From Lachnospiraceae bacterium (lineage in GTDB: Bacteria; Bacillota; Clostridia; Lachnospirales; Lachnospiraceae), in assembly GCA_021205045.1 (NCBI GenBank), contig JAJPYH010000309.1:1-8618 (forward strand): DNA of 8,618 nucleotides. Direction: 5' to 3'. Positions 1 to 6,595 of the stretch are shown here, piece after piece; the stretch's first letter is position 1; each line of letters starts with the position of its first letter. Under the pieces are notes generated by a model. It saw only the letters and a list, made by a program, of their open reading frames with translations. It was not told where the DNA came from and did not search any database. The position numbers and the translations under genes were made by a program.

Positions 1-554
1 GAGCTTGCCCAGTACAGCAGGGGCAGATTATTCAGGCAGTCGATGATCAGCCGGTAATTTTCCTTCGCGCCCATGGGTCCCCAGGCCTGCAGGAACTCCC
101 CCTTTGGCTGATATCTGGTCAGCAGCTGATCCGCCGCAAGAATCGCCGCCTCAGCAGCCTTTTCGCTGCCCGTCAGCTTAAAAGCCGCCACGCAGGAAGG
201 GGAATACAGAAAGCCCATGTCATGATGATCCACCTGTCTTTTATTAACAATACGATCATAAAAAGAATCCACCTGGGTCAGCCCCGCCGCCTTCAACCTG
301 GCCGCCGTGCCCTTCTCAAACCGGCCCGGATTCTCCAGCACATATTCATAGGCCAGCCAGATCTCCCCGGTCCAGAAGCCGGTAGTCCAGTCTTCATTGT
401 CCGTTGGCTGATAAAAGCCGTTCTCACTGTAGGCCTTCTCAAACTTCTCCGTAAACTCCGGCAGCACATGCAGAATCTGCTCCACCGCAAAATCCATTGC
501 CGCGGTCAGCTCCGATCCGCTCAATGCTGGATAGCTGCCAAAATCTCTGCTCAT
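1..554 (-). CDS. GH88 unsaturated glucuronyl hydrolase, N-terminal part (runs off left edge)
   Basis: The gene starts at the ATG at 554-552 and reads leftwards through 184 codons without a stop, so its 3' half lies outside the window. Family members are about 370-400 residues. An AGGAG sits 8 nt upstream of the ATG and supports the start. The protein carries the GH88 hallmarks: a DWTTGFWTGEIWLAYEY stretch near residues 55-71, HHDMGF with the presumed catalytic Asp112, and IIDCLNNLPLLYWA with Asp172. Those two Asp residues are about 60 apart, as known for the Bacillus unsaturated glucuronyl hydrolase pair (Asp88/Asp149). Family enzymes hydrate the unsaturated uronic acid left at the non-reducing end by polysaccharide lyases, releasing it from glycosaminoglycan or similar disaccharides. 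No signal peptide is seen, so it is probably cytoplasmic and acts on imported oligosaccharides. The GH27 gene lies upstream on the same strand. The related GH105 family is less likely given the DWTTGFWTG motif. Confidence 0.88.
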   Translation of the reverse strand, partial: MSRDFGSYPALSGSELTAAMDFAVEQILHVLPEFTEKFEKAYSENGFYQPTDNEDWTTGFWTGEIWLAYEYVLENPGRFEKGTAARLKAAGLTQVDSFYDRIVNKRQVDHHDMGFLYSPSCVAAFKLTGSEKAAEAAILAADQLLTRYQPKGEFLQAWGPMGAKENYRLIIDCLNNLPLLYWAS

Positions 555-576
555 CCTCTGTTCTCCTGTCTTTAAA

Positions 577-705
577 ATATAGTAAATGACTTTATGTCGT
601 TTACTATCGCGCCGATCGTGGGCTGCATAAGCAGCCTTATTCCCTGCACGATCGTGTGCATCCTCTTTGTAGTGAACGACAAATTATTTTTGTCGTTCAC
701 TATAT
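577..705. repeat. Nested palindromic element, MITE- or REP-like
   Basis: This 129-bp stretch between the two glycosidase genes is one nested inverted repeat. The outer ends match as inverted repeats in 12 of 14 positions (577-590 against 692-705). The left end folds on itself (about 580-590 with 598-608, one mismatch). The right end is a perfect 14-bp stem (670-683 with 689-702, 5-nt loop). The middle holds CGATCGTG (613-620) pairing with CACGATCG (647-654), enclosing a 6-bp GGCTGC/GCAGCC hairpin at 621-636. No coding capacity is evident. The architecture fits a miniature inverted-repeat transposable element or a REP-type palindrome mobilised in trans. It could also serve as an RNA processing or stability structure in a GH27-GH88 transcript. 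Confidence 0.6.
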
Positions 706-747
706 ATTCGTGATTATGCTTCCATTCATCATAAACCTGCCATCTGT

Positions 748-834
748 GCAGTCCTTTTCCGAATGATCTCAGGGAATGCTCACTTCAATCAGCATCTCCA
801 GGACTGGCGCAGTCCTTTTCCGAATGATCTCAGG
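748..834. repeat. 26-bp direct repeat pair
   Basis: An identical 26-bp sequence occurs at 748-773 and 809-834, with starts 61 bp apart. The 35 bp after each copy do not match each other, so this is a dispersed pair rather than a clean tandem duplication. A 7-bp hairpin (AGGACTG at 800-806, CAGTCCT at 810-816) straddles the start of the second copy. No gene is seen here. The pair could be the footprint of an old insertion or a duplicated processing or binding site in the mRNA downstream of the GH27 gene. Confidence 0.55.
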
Positions 835-855
835 ATTATCATAATTAACCGCTTA

Positions 856-2286
856 TCAGGATATCACAGCCTCAAACCGCCACACCCTGCAGCCGTGAGC
901 CTCCAGCGCAGCCTGCAGTCCTTCCGCTCCAAAGGAAATCCTTTCTCCTGTCCATAGCTCTTTTCCCTCTGACAGCGGGAGCTCTGAATTTACCCCCGTC
1001 GATGGCCGTACTTCTGCACTCATCCCTTCCGCTGAATGCCAGGTCTCTGCACTCATCCCTTCCGCTGAATGCCAGGTCTCTGCACTCATCCCCACCGCAG
1101 ACAACGCTGTCAGAAGACTGTCACTGTCCGCCGATACCTGCGCCGCCTCATCCCGCAGATTAAACAGCGCCACATAGGCAGCCCGTTTCTCCGCATGGTA
1201 AGCCACCCAGACCGCTTTCTCCTCATCTCTGCATCCCTGGCGGGGACGACAGCAGGGCGGCAGCATGTCCAGCACATCCTGATTGGTCAGAAGCTGATAT
1301 GTCTCCTCATCCAGCTTTGTCAGCTCCGCCCCGATCATCAGCGGGGACCCGAAGAGGCACCACAGCGTCAGCAGGGTGCGCTGCTCCGCCTGTGTGAAGC
1401 GGGTGGTGCGCTCCTGCCCGAAGCCCTTTCCGATTTTGCCCACCGGCAGCATATCGCAGTCCGGGTAGCAGCCCTCCGACACATGATCCTGCCACAGCTC
1501 ACAGCGATAAAACATGTCCTTCAGATATTTCCAGTCATCCCAGAAATCATCAGTGATCCGCCACATATTGGCGTTCTTTTCATAATGCCAGGCCTTCTCG
1601 ATCAGCGCCGGTCCGGGGGAGAGGGAGAGCACAATGGAACGGCCGCACTTTTCAATGGCTTTGTGCAGCATCTCCACCTCATGGGCCGCAGAATAAGGAT
1701 TCAGCGGATACACGTTGGTGTTGCAGATATCATCGCACTTGATAAAATCCACACCCCAGGCAGCATACATTTCCAGAAGAGAATCGTAATACGCCTGCCC
1801 CTCCGGGAGATTGCGCACGCCGTACATATCCGGGTTCCAGCCGCAGATGGAGGACGGGTCAGCGATACGATCCGCAGTCAGGGTACTTCCCTTTACCGGG
1901 CAATGTGCCTGGGCAGCCTGCCTGGGAATCCCGCGCATAATATGAATACCGAATTTCAGCCCCAGGCTGTGCACATAGGCAGCCAACGGTCCAAAGCCTG
2001 CGCCGCCTGCAGAGGAGGGGAATCTCTCCGGGTCCGGCTGCAGCCTGGAATACTCATCCATCTCCAGCTTCGAGAAGGGAATGTACTGAAATACATCTCT
2101 TTGTGTCCCCGCCCCTTTCGCGTACCACTGAATATCCACCACCACATACTCCCAGCCGTACTGCTTCAGATGCTTCGCCATATAGGCCGCGTTGGCCCTC
2201 ACCGCCTCCTCATTGACAGCAGTGTCATAATAATCATAACTGTTCCACCCCATGGGAGGCGTTTTCGCAAAGGTATTTTTGTTCAT
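856..2286 (-). CDS. GH27 family alpha-galactosidase-like glycoside hydrolase
   Basis: A full-length retaining GH27 enzyme of 476 residues from ATG 2286. That start is preferred because GGAG lies 9 nt upstream; an in-frame ATG at 2301 has no visible ribosome site. The TPPMGWNSYD opening is typical of the family. The nucleophile motif FIKCDDIC gives Asp185, and the acid/base region MWRITDDFWDDW gives Asp247 (numbered from ATG 2286, assigned by alignment to the KYD and RTTGD motifs of GH27). FGSPLMIGAELTKLD closes the (beta/alpha)8 barrel, followed by a C-terminal beta domain. No signal peptide is seen, so it is probably cytoplasmic. The likely reaction removes terminal alpha-linked galactose, but GH27 also includes alpha-N-acetylgalactosaminidases, beta-L-arabinopyranosidases and isomalto-dextranases, so the substrate is not settled. 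The C-terminal domain carries an in-frame tandem repeat (about residues 399-424) that looks like a recent expansion. GH88 lies about 300 bp downstream on the same strand. Confidence 0.88.
   Translation of the reverse strand: MNKNTFAKTPPMGWNSYDYYDTAVNEEAVRANAAYMAKHLKQYGWEYVVVDIQWYAKGAGTQRDVFQYIPFSKLEMDEYSRLQPDPERFPSSAGGAGFGPLAAYVHSLGLKFGIHIMRGIPRQAAQAHCPVKGSTLTADRIADPSSICGWNPDMYGVRNLPEGQAYYDSLLEMYAAWGVDFIKCDDICNTNVYPLNPYSAAHEVEMLHKAIEKCGRSIVLSLSPGPALIEKAWHYEKNANMWRITDDFWDDWKYLKDMFYRCELWQDHVSEGCYPDCDMLPVGKIGKGFGQERTTRFTQAEQRTLLTLWCLFGSPLMIGAELTKLDEETYQLLTNQDVLDMLPPCCRPRQGCRDEEKAVWVAYHAEKRAAYVALFNLRDEAAQVSADSDSLLTALSAVGMSAETWHSAEGMSAETWHSAEGMSAEVRPSTGVNSELPLSEGKELWTGERISFGAEGLQAALEAHGCRVWRFEAVIS
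1013..1092. repeat. 33-bp in-frame tandem repeat in the GH27 gene
   Basis: Two identical 33-bp units (1013-1045 and 1046-1078) are followed by a 14-bp partial third copy (1079-1092). On the minus strand each unit encodes the 11 residues GMSAETWHSAE, so copy number can change without breaking the frame. The following segment (GMSAEVRPSTGV) looks like a diverged copy. The insert lies in the C-terminal beta domain, away from the catalytic barrel, probably in a surface loop. Confidence 0.85.
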
Positions 2287-2361
2287 GTCAGAGTTCTCCA
2301 TCAGTCAGAATTTTTCTGCCTGTACAACTGGAAATCACCGGACCGCTTACATATTGATTGC

Positions 2362-2395
2362 AAAACAGTCATGTCCGTTGACGCGGACATGACTG
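2362..2395 (-). terminator. Stem-loop with short T run in the GH27 leader (possible attenuator)
   Basis: A perfect 12-bp inverted repeat (2366-2377 with 2384-2395) has a 6-nt loop. On the minus strand the stem is followed by TTTTG, so it resembles an intrinsic terminator with a short T run. It lies about 80 nt upstream of the GH27 start and well downstream of the protease terminator, so it is either a second stop for read-through or an attenuator or regulator-binding site for GH27. Confidence 0.5.
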
Positions 2396-2601
2396 ATTAC
2401 AAAAGCCGATTACTACGCTCTTCGAGCTGTCGGATGAATGACCGCACAGACAGATATCTTTCACAGTGAAAATGTAACATACTCCGCCGGGACTTGCAAT
2501 TACAATCATTACTCTTTCTTCCGTAAAAATGTTTTTGTTACTATTCGCGGCTCTCCGCCTGCATGCGCAAAAGCGTCCGGCACAGCAAAAAATGGGGGCT
2601 A

Positions 2602-2651
2602 CAAAAAATGGGCGCTGCAGAAAGGTAAGAAGAATTTCCTTTCACAGCGCC
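2602..2651 (-). terminator. Rho-independent terminator of the HtrA-like gene
   Basis: GGCGCTG at 2611-2617 pairs with CAGCGCC at 2645-2651, and the inner GAAAGG/CCTTTC arms extend the stem. Read on the minus strand the hairpin is followed at once by CATTTTTTG. It lies about 90 nt beyond the protease stop codon. Confidence 0.75.
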
Positions 2652-2737
2652 CAGAGTCTGTCAATAAATATTATTACAATCCCGATGATCACAATCTGCA
2701 CAGACAGCCATTTCCTATCCCATCATGTGCATCAGCA

Positions 2738-4642
2738 TTATCCTTCGCTCACCGGATAACTGCCCAGCGTCGCGGTCACTTCCATTTCCACCCACACGCC
2801 GCTGGTATTTCTCAGGAATGTCACCGTCACTTCCGTTCCCGCGGAATAATACTGCAATACACTCGACAAATCATCATATCCTGTCACCGTGTTGCTGTCT
2901 ATGGCAGTGATCACATCCCCGGCCTGAATACCGGCGTTATAAGCAGCTTCACCCTCTTCCACGGATCTGACATAAGCACCCTCCGGGATGCCGTACATCT
3001 CCCGCTGAGACTGAGTGTTATAGCTGTCACTGAGAACGGACACCCCCAGATAGCCCTTCTCCTCATCAGAGAACTTGATCATGGTCGTGTTGGTGGACAG
3101 ATCATTGATGATATCCACCGCCGAGTTGATGGGAATGGCAAAGCCCATGCCCTCCACTGTATCGCCGCCGATCTTGGCGGACACAATGCCGATCACCCGG
3201 CCGGAAGAGTCAAGAAGCGCGCCGCCGCTGTTGCCGGGATTCACCGCCGCGTTGGTCTGGATAAAGAAACTGCTGCCGCCGCTCTCCGTCTCAATCTCCC
3301 GGTTCAGTGCGGACACAATGCCGTTGGTCACGCTCTGCCCATATCCCAGAGCATTGCCGATAGCCACCACCTCCTGGCCGAGCACCAGTTCATCGCTGTC
3401 GCCCAGAACCGCAATCCGGATCTCCTCCAGAGTAGCCGCGTCAACATCCTCGTACAGCACCGCCAGCACCGCCAGATCCATATCCACATCGCTGCCTTTC
3501 AGGTAAGCAGTCACCTCGCTGCCGTCCACAAAGGTCACGCTCAGAGAATCATAACTGTCAATCACATGCTGGTTGGTTGCAATCAGAAGCTCCGTGTCAT
3601 TGGAGCCGATAATAATGCCGCTTCCCACAGACACCGCGGACTGGGAATAGCTGTATCCAAAATAAGTGCTGGACTCTGTATAATTATTGGTCACAGAAAC
3701 CATGGATGGCATCACCGCATCCGCCACCTCGGTGATCCAGGTGGACGATATGGATGTTGTCTCGGTATCACTGTCCGTTTCCGCGGAATTCACCAGATCT
3801 GTATTGCTGATGACCACCGTAGATGTGGTGCTGCCTGCCGATGCTTCTTTCATACTCTCGATGATCTCAGGACCACCGACCAGCTGATAGATACCGTAGA
3901 AGCTGCCTGCTGCCGCTCCGCCAAAAAGAATGCCGCAAAGAGCCGCCGCGAAAGCACGCTTTACGATGCCCATGGGCTTCTTTTCCCTGGCCTTTTTCAC
4001 CTTTTTTGCCTTTTTGCCCTTTGAATTCTGCTTTGGCTCCTCCGGAAGCGGGGTAACAGGGGTGCTGCCGGAGAAAGTGCCCTGTAGCTCTGCCGTACTG
4101 GTATTCTGCACAGGACTTGAATAGCTGCCCTGCATTCCTGCATCATCTGCGTTCCCCACAGAACTTGAATAGCTGTTCTGCATTCCTGCATCATCTGCGC
4201 TCCGCACAGGACTTGAATAACTGCTCTGCATTCCAGTACCATCTACATTCTGCACAGGACTCGAATAACTGCTTTGTGAACCTGCCTCCCTGGCGTTCTG
4301 TACAGTATTCGAATAGCTGCCCTGCGTTCCGGCATCGCTATCATTCCGCACAGAACCCGAATATACCCCCTGCAGTTCACCTGTATCGTCACTCTGCCGC
4401 TCCCCGCTCCTGGTCTGTGCCACAATGGGCGTCGCCGTCGTCCAGTTCACCGTAGAACTGCCCACTTCGTCTGCCGCACCGACACTTTCCTGGGGCGCAC
4501 AATTCTGCTCTTTTGCCTGATATATGTTTTCCGGATTCTGTCCGCCCTCCGTGCTTTCAGGATTCCGCCCATTACCCATATTTTCGGGATTCTGCGAAGT
4601 CTCCGTGTCATTCTGATTATTTTCCAGATCGTAATCCAACAT
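2738..4642 (-). CDS. Membrane-anchored HtrA/DegP-like serine protease with PDZ domain
   Basis: A 634-residue trypsin-like protease of the HtrA family. The start at ATG 4642 has GGGAGG 9 nt upstream. In order: a low-complexity acidic/Asn/Ser-rich tail (1-200) that includes NPEN-type motifs (17-40) and six 16-residue repeats (91-186); a Lys-rich stretch (205-222); one transmembrane helix (about 229-250); a linker; then the protease domain. The catalytic triad is visible as His359 (ATNQHVID), Asp389 (DMDLAVL) and Ser472 (NPGNSGGALL). One PDZ domain follows (about 530-612; GYLGVSV, AGIQAGDVITAID). By family knowledge such proteins degrade or refold misfolded envelope proteins. The positive residues before the helix place the tail in the cytoplasm and the protease outside. 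The tail is much longer than in typical HtrA proteins. A nucleotidyltransferase gene lies 142 bp upstream on the same strand. Confidence 0.93.
   Translation of the reverse strand: MLDYDLENNQNDTETSQNPENMGNGRNPESTEGGQNPENIYQAKEQNCAPQESVGAADEVGSSTVNWTTATPIVAQTRSGERQSDDTGELQGVYSGSVRNDSDAGTQGSYSNTVQNAREAGSQSSYSSPVQNVDGTGMQSSYSSPVRSADDAGMQNSYSSSVGNADDAGMQGSYSSPVQNTSTAELQGTFSGSTPVTPLPEEPKQNSKGKKAKKVKKAREKKPMGIVKRAFAAALCGILFGGAAAGSFYGIYQLVGGPEIIESMKEASAGSTTSTVVISNTDLVNSAETDSDTETTSISSTWITEVADAVMPSMVSVTNNYTESSTYFGYSYSQSAVSVGSGIIIGSNDTELLIATNQHVIDSYDSLSVTFVDGSEVTAYLKGSDVDMDLAVLAVLYEDVDAATLEEIRIAVLGDSDELVLGQEVVAIGNALGYGQSVTNGIVSALNREIETESGGSSFFIQTNAAVNPGNSGGALLDSSGRVIGIVSAKIGGDTVEGMGFAIPINSAVDIINDLSTNTTMIKFSDEEKGYLGVSVLSDSYNTQSQREMYGIPEGAYVRSVEEGEAAYNAGIQAGDVITAIDSNTVTGYDDLSSVLQYYSAGTEVTVTFLRNTSGVWVEMEVTATLGSYPVSEG
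4085..4372. repeat. 48-bp minisatellite (six units) in the HtrA-like gene
   Basis: Six diverged 48-bp units encode 16-residue repeats at protein residues 91-186, with consensus near QGSYSSPVQNADDAGM. A partial seventh (QGTFSGS) follows. The unit length preserves frame, so copy number may vary between strains. The units lie in the predicted cytoplasmic tail, before the Lys-rich stretch and membrane helix. Confidence 0.85.
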
Positions 4643-4784
4643 CTATGCCAACCTCCCTCGAGATTTCATCTATCCTTATCCGCCTTCATTTCAGCGTCCT
4701 TTCAAAATATAAACAGCAAATGTGATAAAATTGTGTCGGATTCATGTAGAAAAAATTAATCTTCCTTTCCCCATTTCATTCCGC

Positions 4785-5567
4785 TCAAACACATGATCTG
4801 ATATCTGAGACTCCCTGATTCAATTCCCAGAGAAAATATTCATTCAGGCCCTCCCAGCCCGCATCCGTCGGCTCTTCCATCTGCTGTATTGCCTCTTTGA
4901 TCTGTTCCATCTCCGAAGTCAGATAATCCTCGATCACTGCCACCCTCTCTATCTCCTTACGCTCCCCGGAACCGCTTTTCAGCTCCAGAAGCCGCTCCAC
5001 ATCCGGCCGCAGCTTACCCGGAAGCTCCGCCTCCATAAGCTCAGAAAATAATACCGGCGGTGTCGTCCCCTGATCAAGAATCCACCGGCAGGCCAGTTGC
5101 GGTCTCAGAACATAGAAATACTTTTTGACCCTGACCATATCCTTTCCCAGATACAGCTGGGCATTTCTCTCCGCCATTCTCAGGTAGTGATGGAGGATTT
5201 TCTTTGGCGAAAAATACTCCTGTGCGAGATCCTTAAGCTTTTCCGTCTCTTCCCTCTCCATGTAAACAATGGGCGAATAGAGCCATTCCAGCAACGTAGG
5301 ATTGGAGCCGCGCAGCAGGCGCAACGTCTTATTCAGATCCCACCCGTTTACATCCAGCACCTCGTCAATGGGCAGTTCGATCACGTCTCTGGTGTTCTCA
5401 AGCTTCAGATATTCTTCCCGCGGACGGACATAGATAAATCTTACATCATAGTCGCTGTCCGGGGAGGCAAAGCCCCAGGCCCGGCTGCCGGATTCAACGG
5501 CCAGCAGAATTCTGATATTTTCCTTTTCCTCGATTTTGTGAAGCAGCTGCATAATCTGGTCTTTCAT
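4785..5567 (-). CDS. RlaP/YcgL-family nucleotidyltransferase
   Basis: A DNA polymerase beta-superfamily nucleotidyltransferase, 260 residues from ATG 5567. That start is preferred because GGAGGT lies 10 nt upstream and homologues begin just before this helix. An upstream in-frame ATG at 5630 would add 21 residues but has a poorly placed ribosome site. The active-site signature is ESGSRAWGFASPDSDYDVRF, with Gly27-Ser28 and the metal-binding Asp39/Asp41. Family-typical blocks follow: VNGWDLNKTLRLLRGSNPTLLEWLYSPIVY and YLGKDMVRVKKYFYVLRPQLACRWI. Some family members work with an RNA ligase in RNA repair, but no ligase is present in this window, so the substrate here is unknown. It is predicted to be cytoplasmic. 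The protease gene follows 142 bp downstream with no clear terminator between, so co-transcription is possible. Confidence 0.87.
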   Translation of the reverse strand: MKDQIMQLLHKIEEKENIRILLAVESGSRAWGFASPDSDYDVRFIYVRPREEYLKLENTRDVIELPIDEVLDVNGWDLNKTLRLLRGSNPTLLEWLYSPIVYMEREETEKLKDLAQEYFSPKKILHHYLRMAERNAQLYLGKDMVRVKKYFYVLRPQLACRWILDQGTTPPVLFSELMEAELPGKLRPDVERLLELKSGSGERKEIERVAVIEDYLTSEMEQIKEAIQQMEEPTDAGWEGLNEYFLWELNQGVSDIRSCV

Positions 5568-5718
5568 ACTCTTATTTACCTCCACGGCTCCGCCCTCCGG
5601 TCTGCCGCTGATTTGATCCCTAACCTCCATGAAATATGGCTCTTTTCCTGTATCCTTTACGTTTCACTTTAACATGCGCCGCCACAAAGAGCAATCAAAA
5701 ACAAAGTATCAAGTCTGC

Positions 5719-5769
5719 TCTTAGCATAGCCTGACTGTTATTTGGTGATGAACATATCTTAGCATAGCC
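5719..5769. repeat. 13-bp direct repeat pair
   Basis: TCTTAGCATAGCC occurs at 5719-5731 and again, identical, at 5757-5769, with starts 38 bp apart. It lies about 150-200 bp upstream of the nucleotidyltransferase start. It could be a pair of regulator sites or a short duplication scar. Confidence 0.5.
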
Positions 5770-5888
5770 CTCTGCACAAAAATTCAACTTTTTTCCTTAC
5801 AACATGGGTACATCCACTGATACGGACAACCCCACATATAAAGCTGGTTACGTATAGAAATCAAAAAATGGAAATAAAATTCAAAAAG

Positions 5889-5930
5889 GTCGATATATCG
5901 ACTACATTCCATATTTTTTTATGATATACT
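5889..5930 (+). promoter_or_regulatory. Candidate Rpn promoter with palindromic operator
   Basis: A perfect 14-bp palindrome (GTCGATATATCGAC, 5889-5902) lies just upstream of a TGATATACT sequence: an extended -10 with TG at 5922-5923 and TATACT at 5925-5930. No good -35 hexamer is seen at the usual distance. The palindrome covers the -35 zone, as expected for a repressor or activator site. It would drive the Rpn fragment through a leader of about 170 nt. Confidence 0.4.
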
Positions 5931-6008
5931 CCAATCAGGAGGTTGAAATTACAAAAATTATTGGTTAAAATCATACACAAAAGATGTATAAATGCATAAC
6001 TGCCCGGC

Positions 6009-6032
6009 TTGCATAATCATTTTGTTATGCAA
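6009..6032. repeat. 8-bp inverted repeat in the Rpn leader
   Basis: TTGCATAA (6009-6016) and TTATGCAA (6025-6032) form a perfect 8-bp stem with an 8-nt loop, about 75 nt upstream of the Rpn start. No T run follows on the plus strand, so it is not a good plus-strand terminator. Confidence 0.4.
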
Positions 6033-6106
6033 AAGATGAAGCGTATCTGTCGCTTTCCCAGCGGCATAAGATACTGAAATTCTATATAGAACAGAGGTGA
6101 ATGCCA

Positions 6107-6595
6107 ATGGGAAAACCGGATACCGATACAAGGGAATACATTGGTGATTCCCGCGTATTTGCGGATGTTTTTAATTACTTCATCTACGGCGGCCAGAAGG
6201 TTGTGAAGCCACAGAACCTTGAGAAGCTGGACGCCTCCACCCTTCTCACTGTTTTCGGAAAAAACGGGGATGAAGAAAAGCTTCAAAGATACAGGGATAC
6301 GCTGAATAAAGCAACCCTGATGACTGATGATGAAGCTACATATATTGTACTGGGAATCGAAGCCCAGACCCACATCGATTATGGAATGTCGATCCGGACA
6401 TTTTTATACGATGCGCTGCAGTATGACAGTCAGGCGCGCAAGATCAAAGCAGCTCAGGCTTTCACATTCACTGAACATATCTTTCATGCATGTCACACAG
6501 GATGTATCAAAATTGCTTACATCCGCCTCCGTCAGGGAAGAGCAAAGATGGAACATACCCTGCATGGATTCCACGCCGGAGGTATCAAAACTTGA
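6107..6595 (+). pseudogene. Truncated Rpn-family recombination-promoting nuclease, fused to antisense BspA sequence
   Basis: The start is taken as ATG 6107 (MGKPDTDTREY) because AGAGGTG lies 7 nt upstream; the ATG at 6101 is too close to that site. Residues 1 to about 112 match the N-terminal PD-(D/E)XK domain of the Rpn/transposase-31-like family as I recall it: FADVFNYFIYGGQKVVKP near the start, then TDDEATYIVLGIEAQTHIDYGMSIRTFLYDALQY with the family's IE-Q and R...YDALQY pattern. Full proteins are roughly 300 residues. From about 6440-6458 the frame runs into the reverse complement of the BspA repeats of the opposing gene, so its last 45-50 residues are meaningless antisense coding and it stops at 6595. 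Intact members nick DNA and promote recombination. This one has lost its C-terminal part and is probably inactive. Confidence 0.75.

Larger units (their letters stand above)
2302..2737. other. Intergenic region between protease and GH27 genes
   Basis: About 430 bp without a convincing gene. It contains the terminator of the protease gene (2602-2651) and the GH27 leader. A weak minus-strand promoter can be read as TTGTAA (2505-2500), an 18-bp spacer and TATGTT (2481-2476). Just downstream on that strand is a small inverted repeat TTTCAC/GTGAAA with one central base (2459-2471) that could be an operator. If the promoter is right, the GH27 mRNA has a leader of roughly 180 nt that includes the 2366-2395 stem-loop. 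Confidence 0.35.
5568..6106. other. Divergent intergenic region with repeats and a palindrome
   Basis: About 540 bp between the divergently oriented nucleotidyltransferase and Rpn fragment (the first 63 bp could be coding if the upstream start at 5630 is used). It is A+T-rich compared with the flanking genes. Visible structures are a 13-bp direct repeat (5719-5731 and 5757-5769), a perfect 14-bp palindrome (5889-5902), a candidate promoter (5889-5930) and an 8-bp inverted repeat (6009-6016 with 6025-6032) in the Rpn leader. No convincing gene is seen. Confidence 0.5.

Noticed and set aside
222..575. Plus-strand open frame over the GH88 gene
   Set aside because: A shadow frame. The minus-strand frame carries GH88 motifs and a good ribosome site.
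1069..2469. Long plus-strand open frame (466 codons) opposite GH27
   Set aside because: The product is rich in His/Arg/Pro with no family sense, and it is the antisense of a well-supported GH27 gene with clear catalytic motifs.
2438..4024. Long plus-strand open frame (528 codons) opposite the protease
   Set aside because: The antisense of the HtrA-like gene, with His/Arg-rich composition and no domain. The protease frame has a full triad and PDZ domain.
4643..4784. Terminator or strong promoter between nucleotidyltransferase and protease genes
   Set aside because: Only T/A-rich stretches and poor hexamers are seen, with no convincing stem. Co-transcription or an unrecognised promoter are both possible.
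5097..5672. Plus-strand open frame opposite the nucleotidyltransferase
   Set aside because: Antisense of the RlaP-type coding sequence, with no ribosome site or recognisable domain.
5937..5999. AGGAGG followed by a possible TTG-started 18-codon leader peptide before Rpn
   Set aside because: The start codon abuts the ribosome site with no spacer, the site would lie at the very 5' end of the predicted transcript, and the peptide has no recognisable feature.
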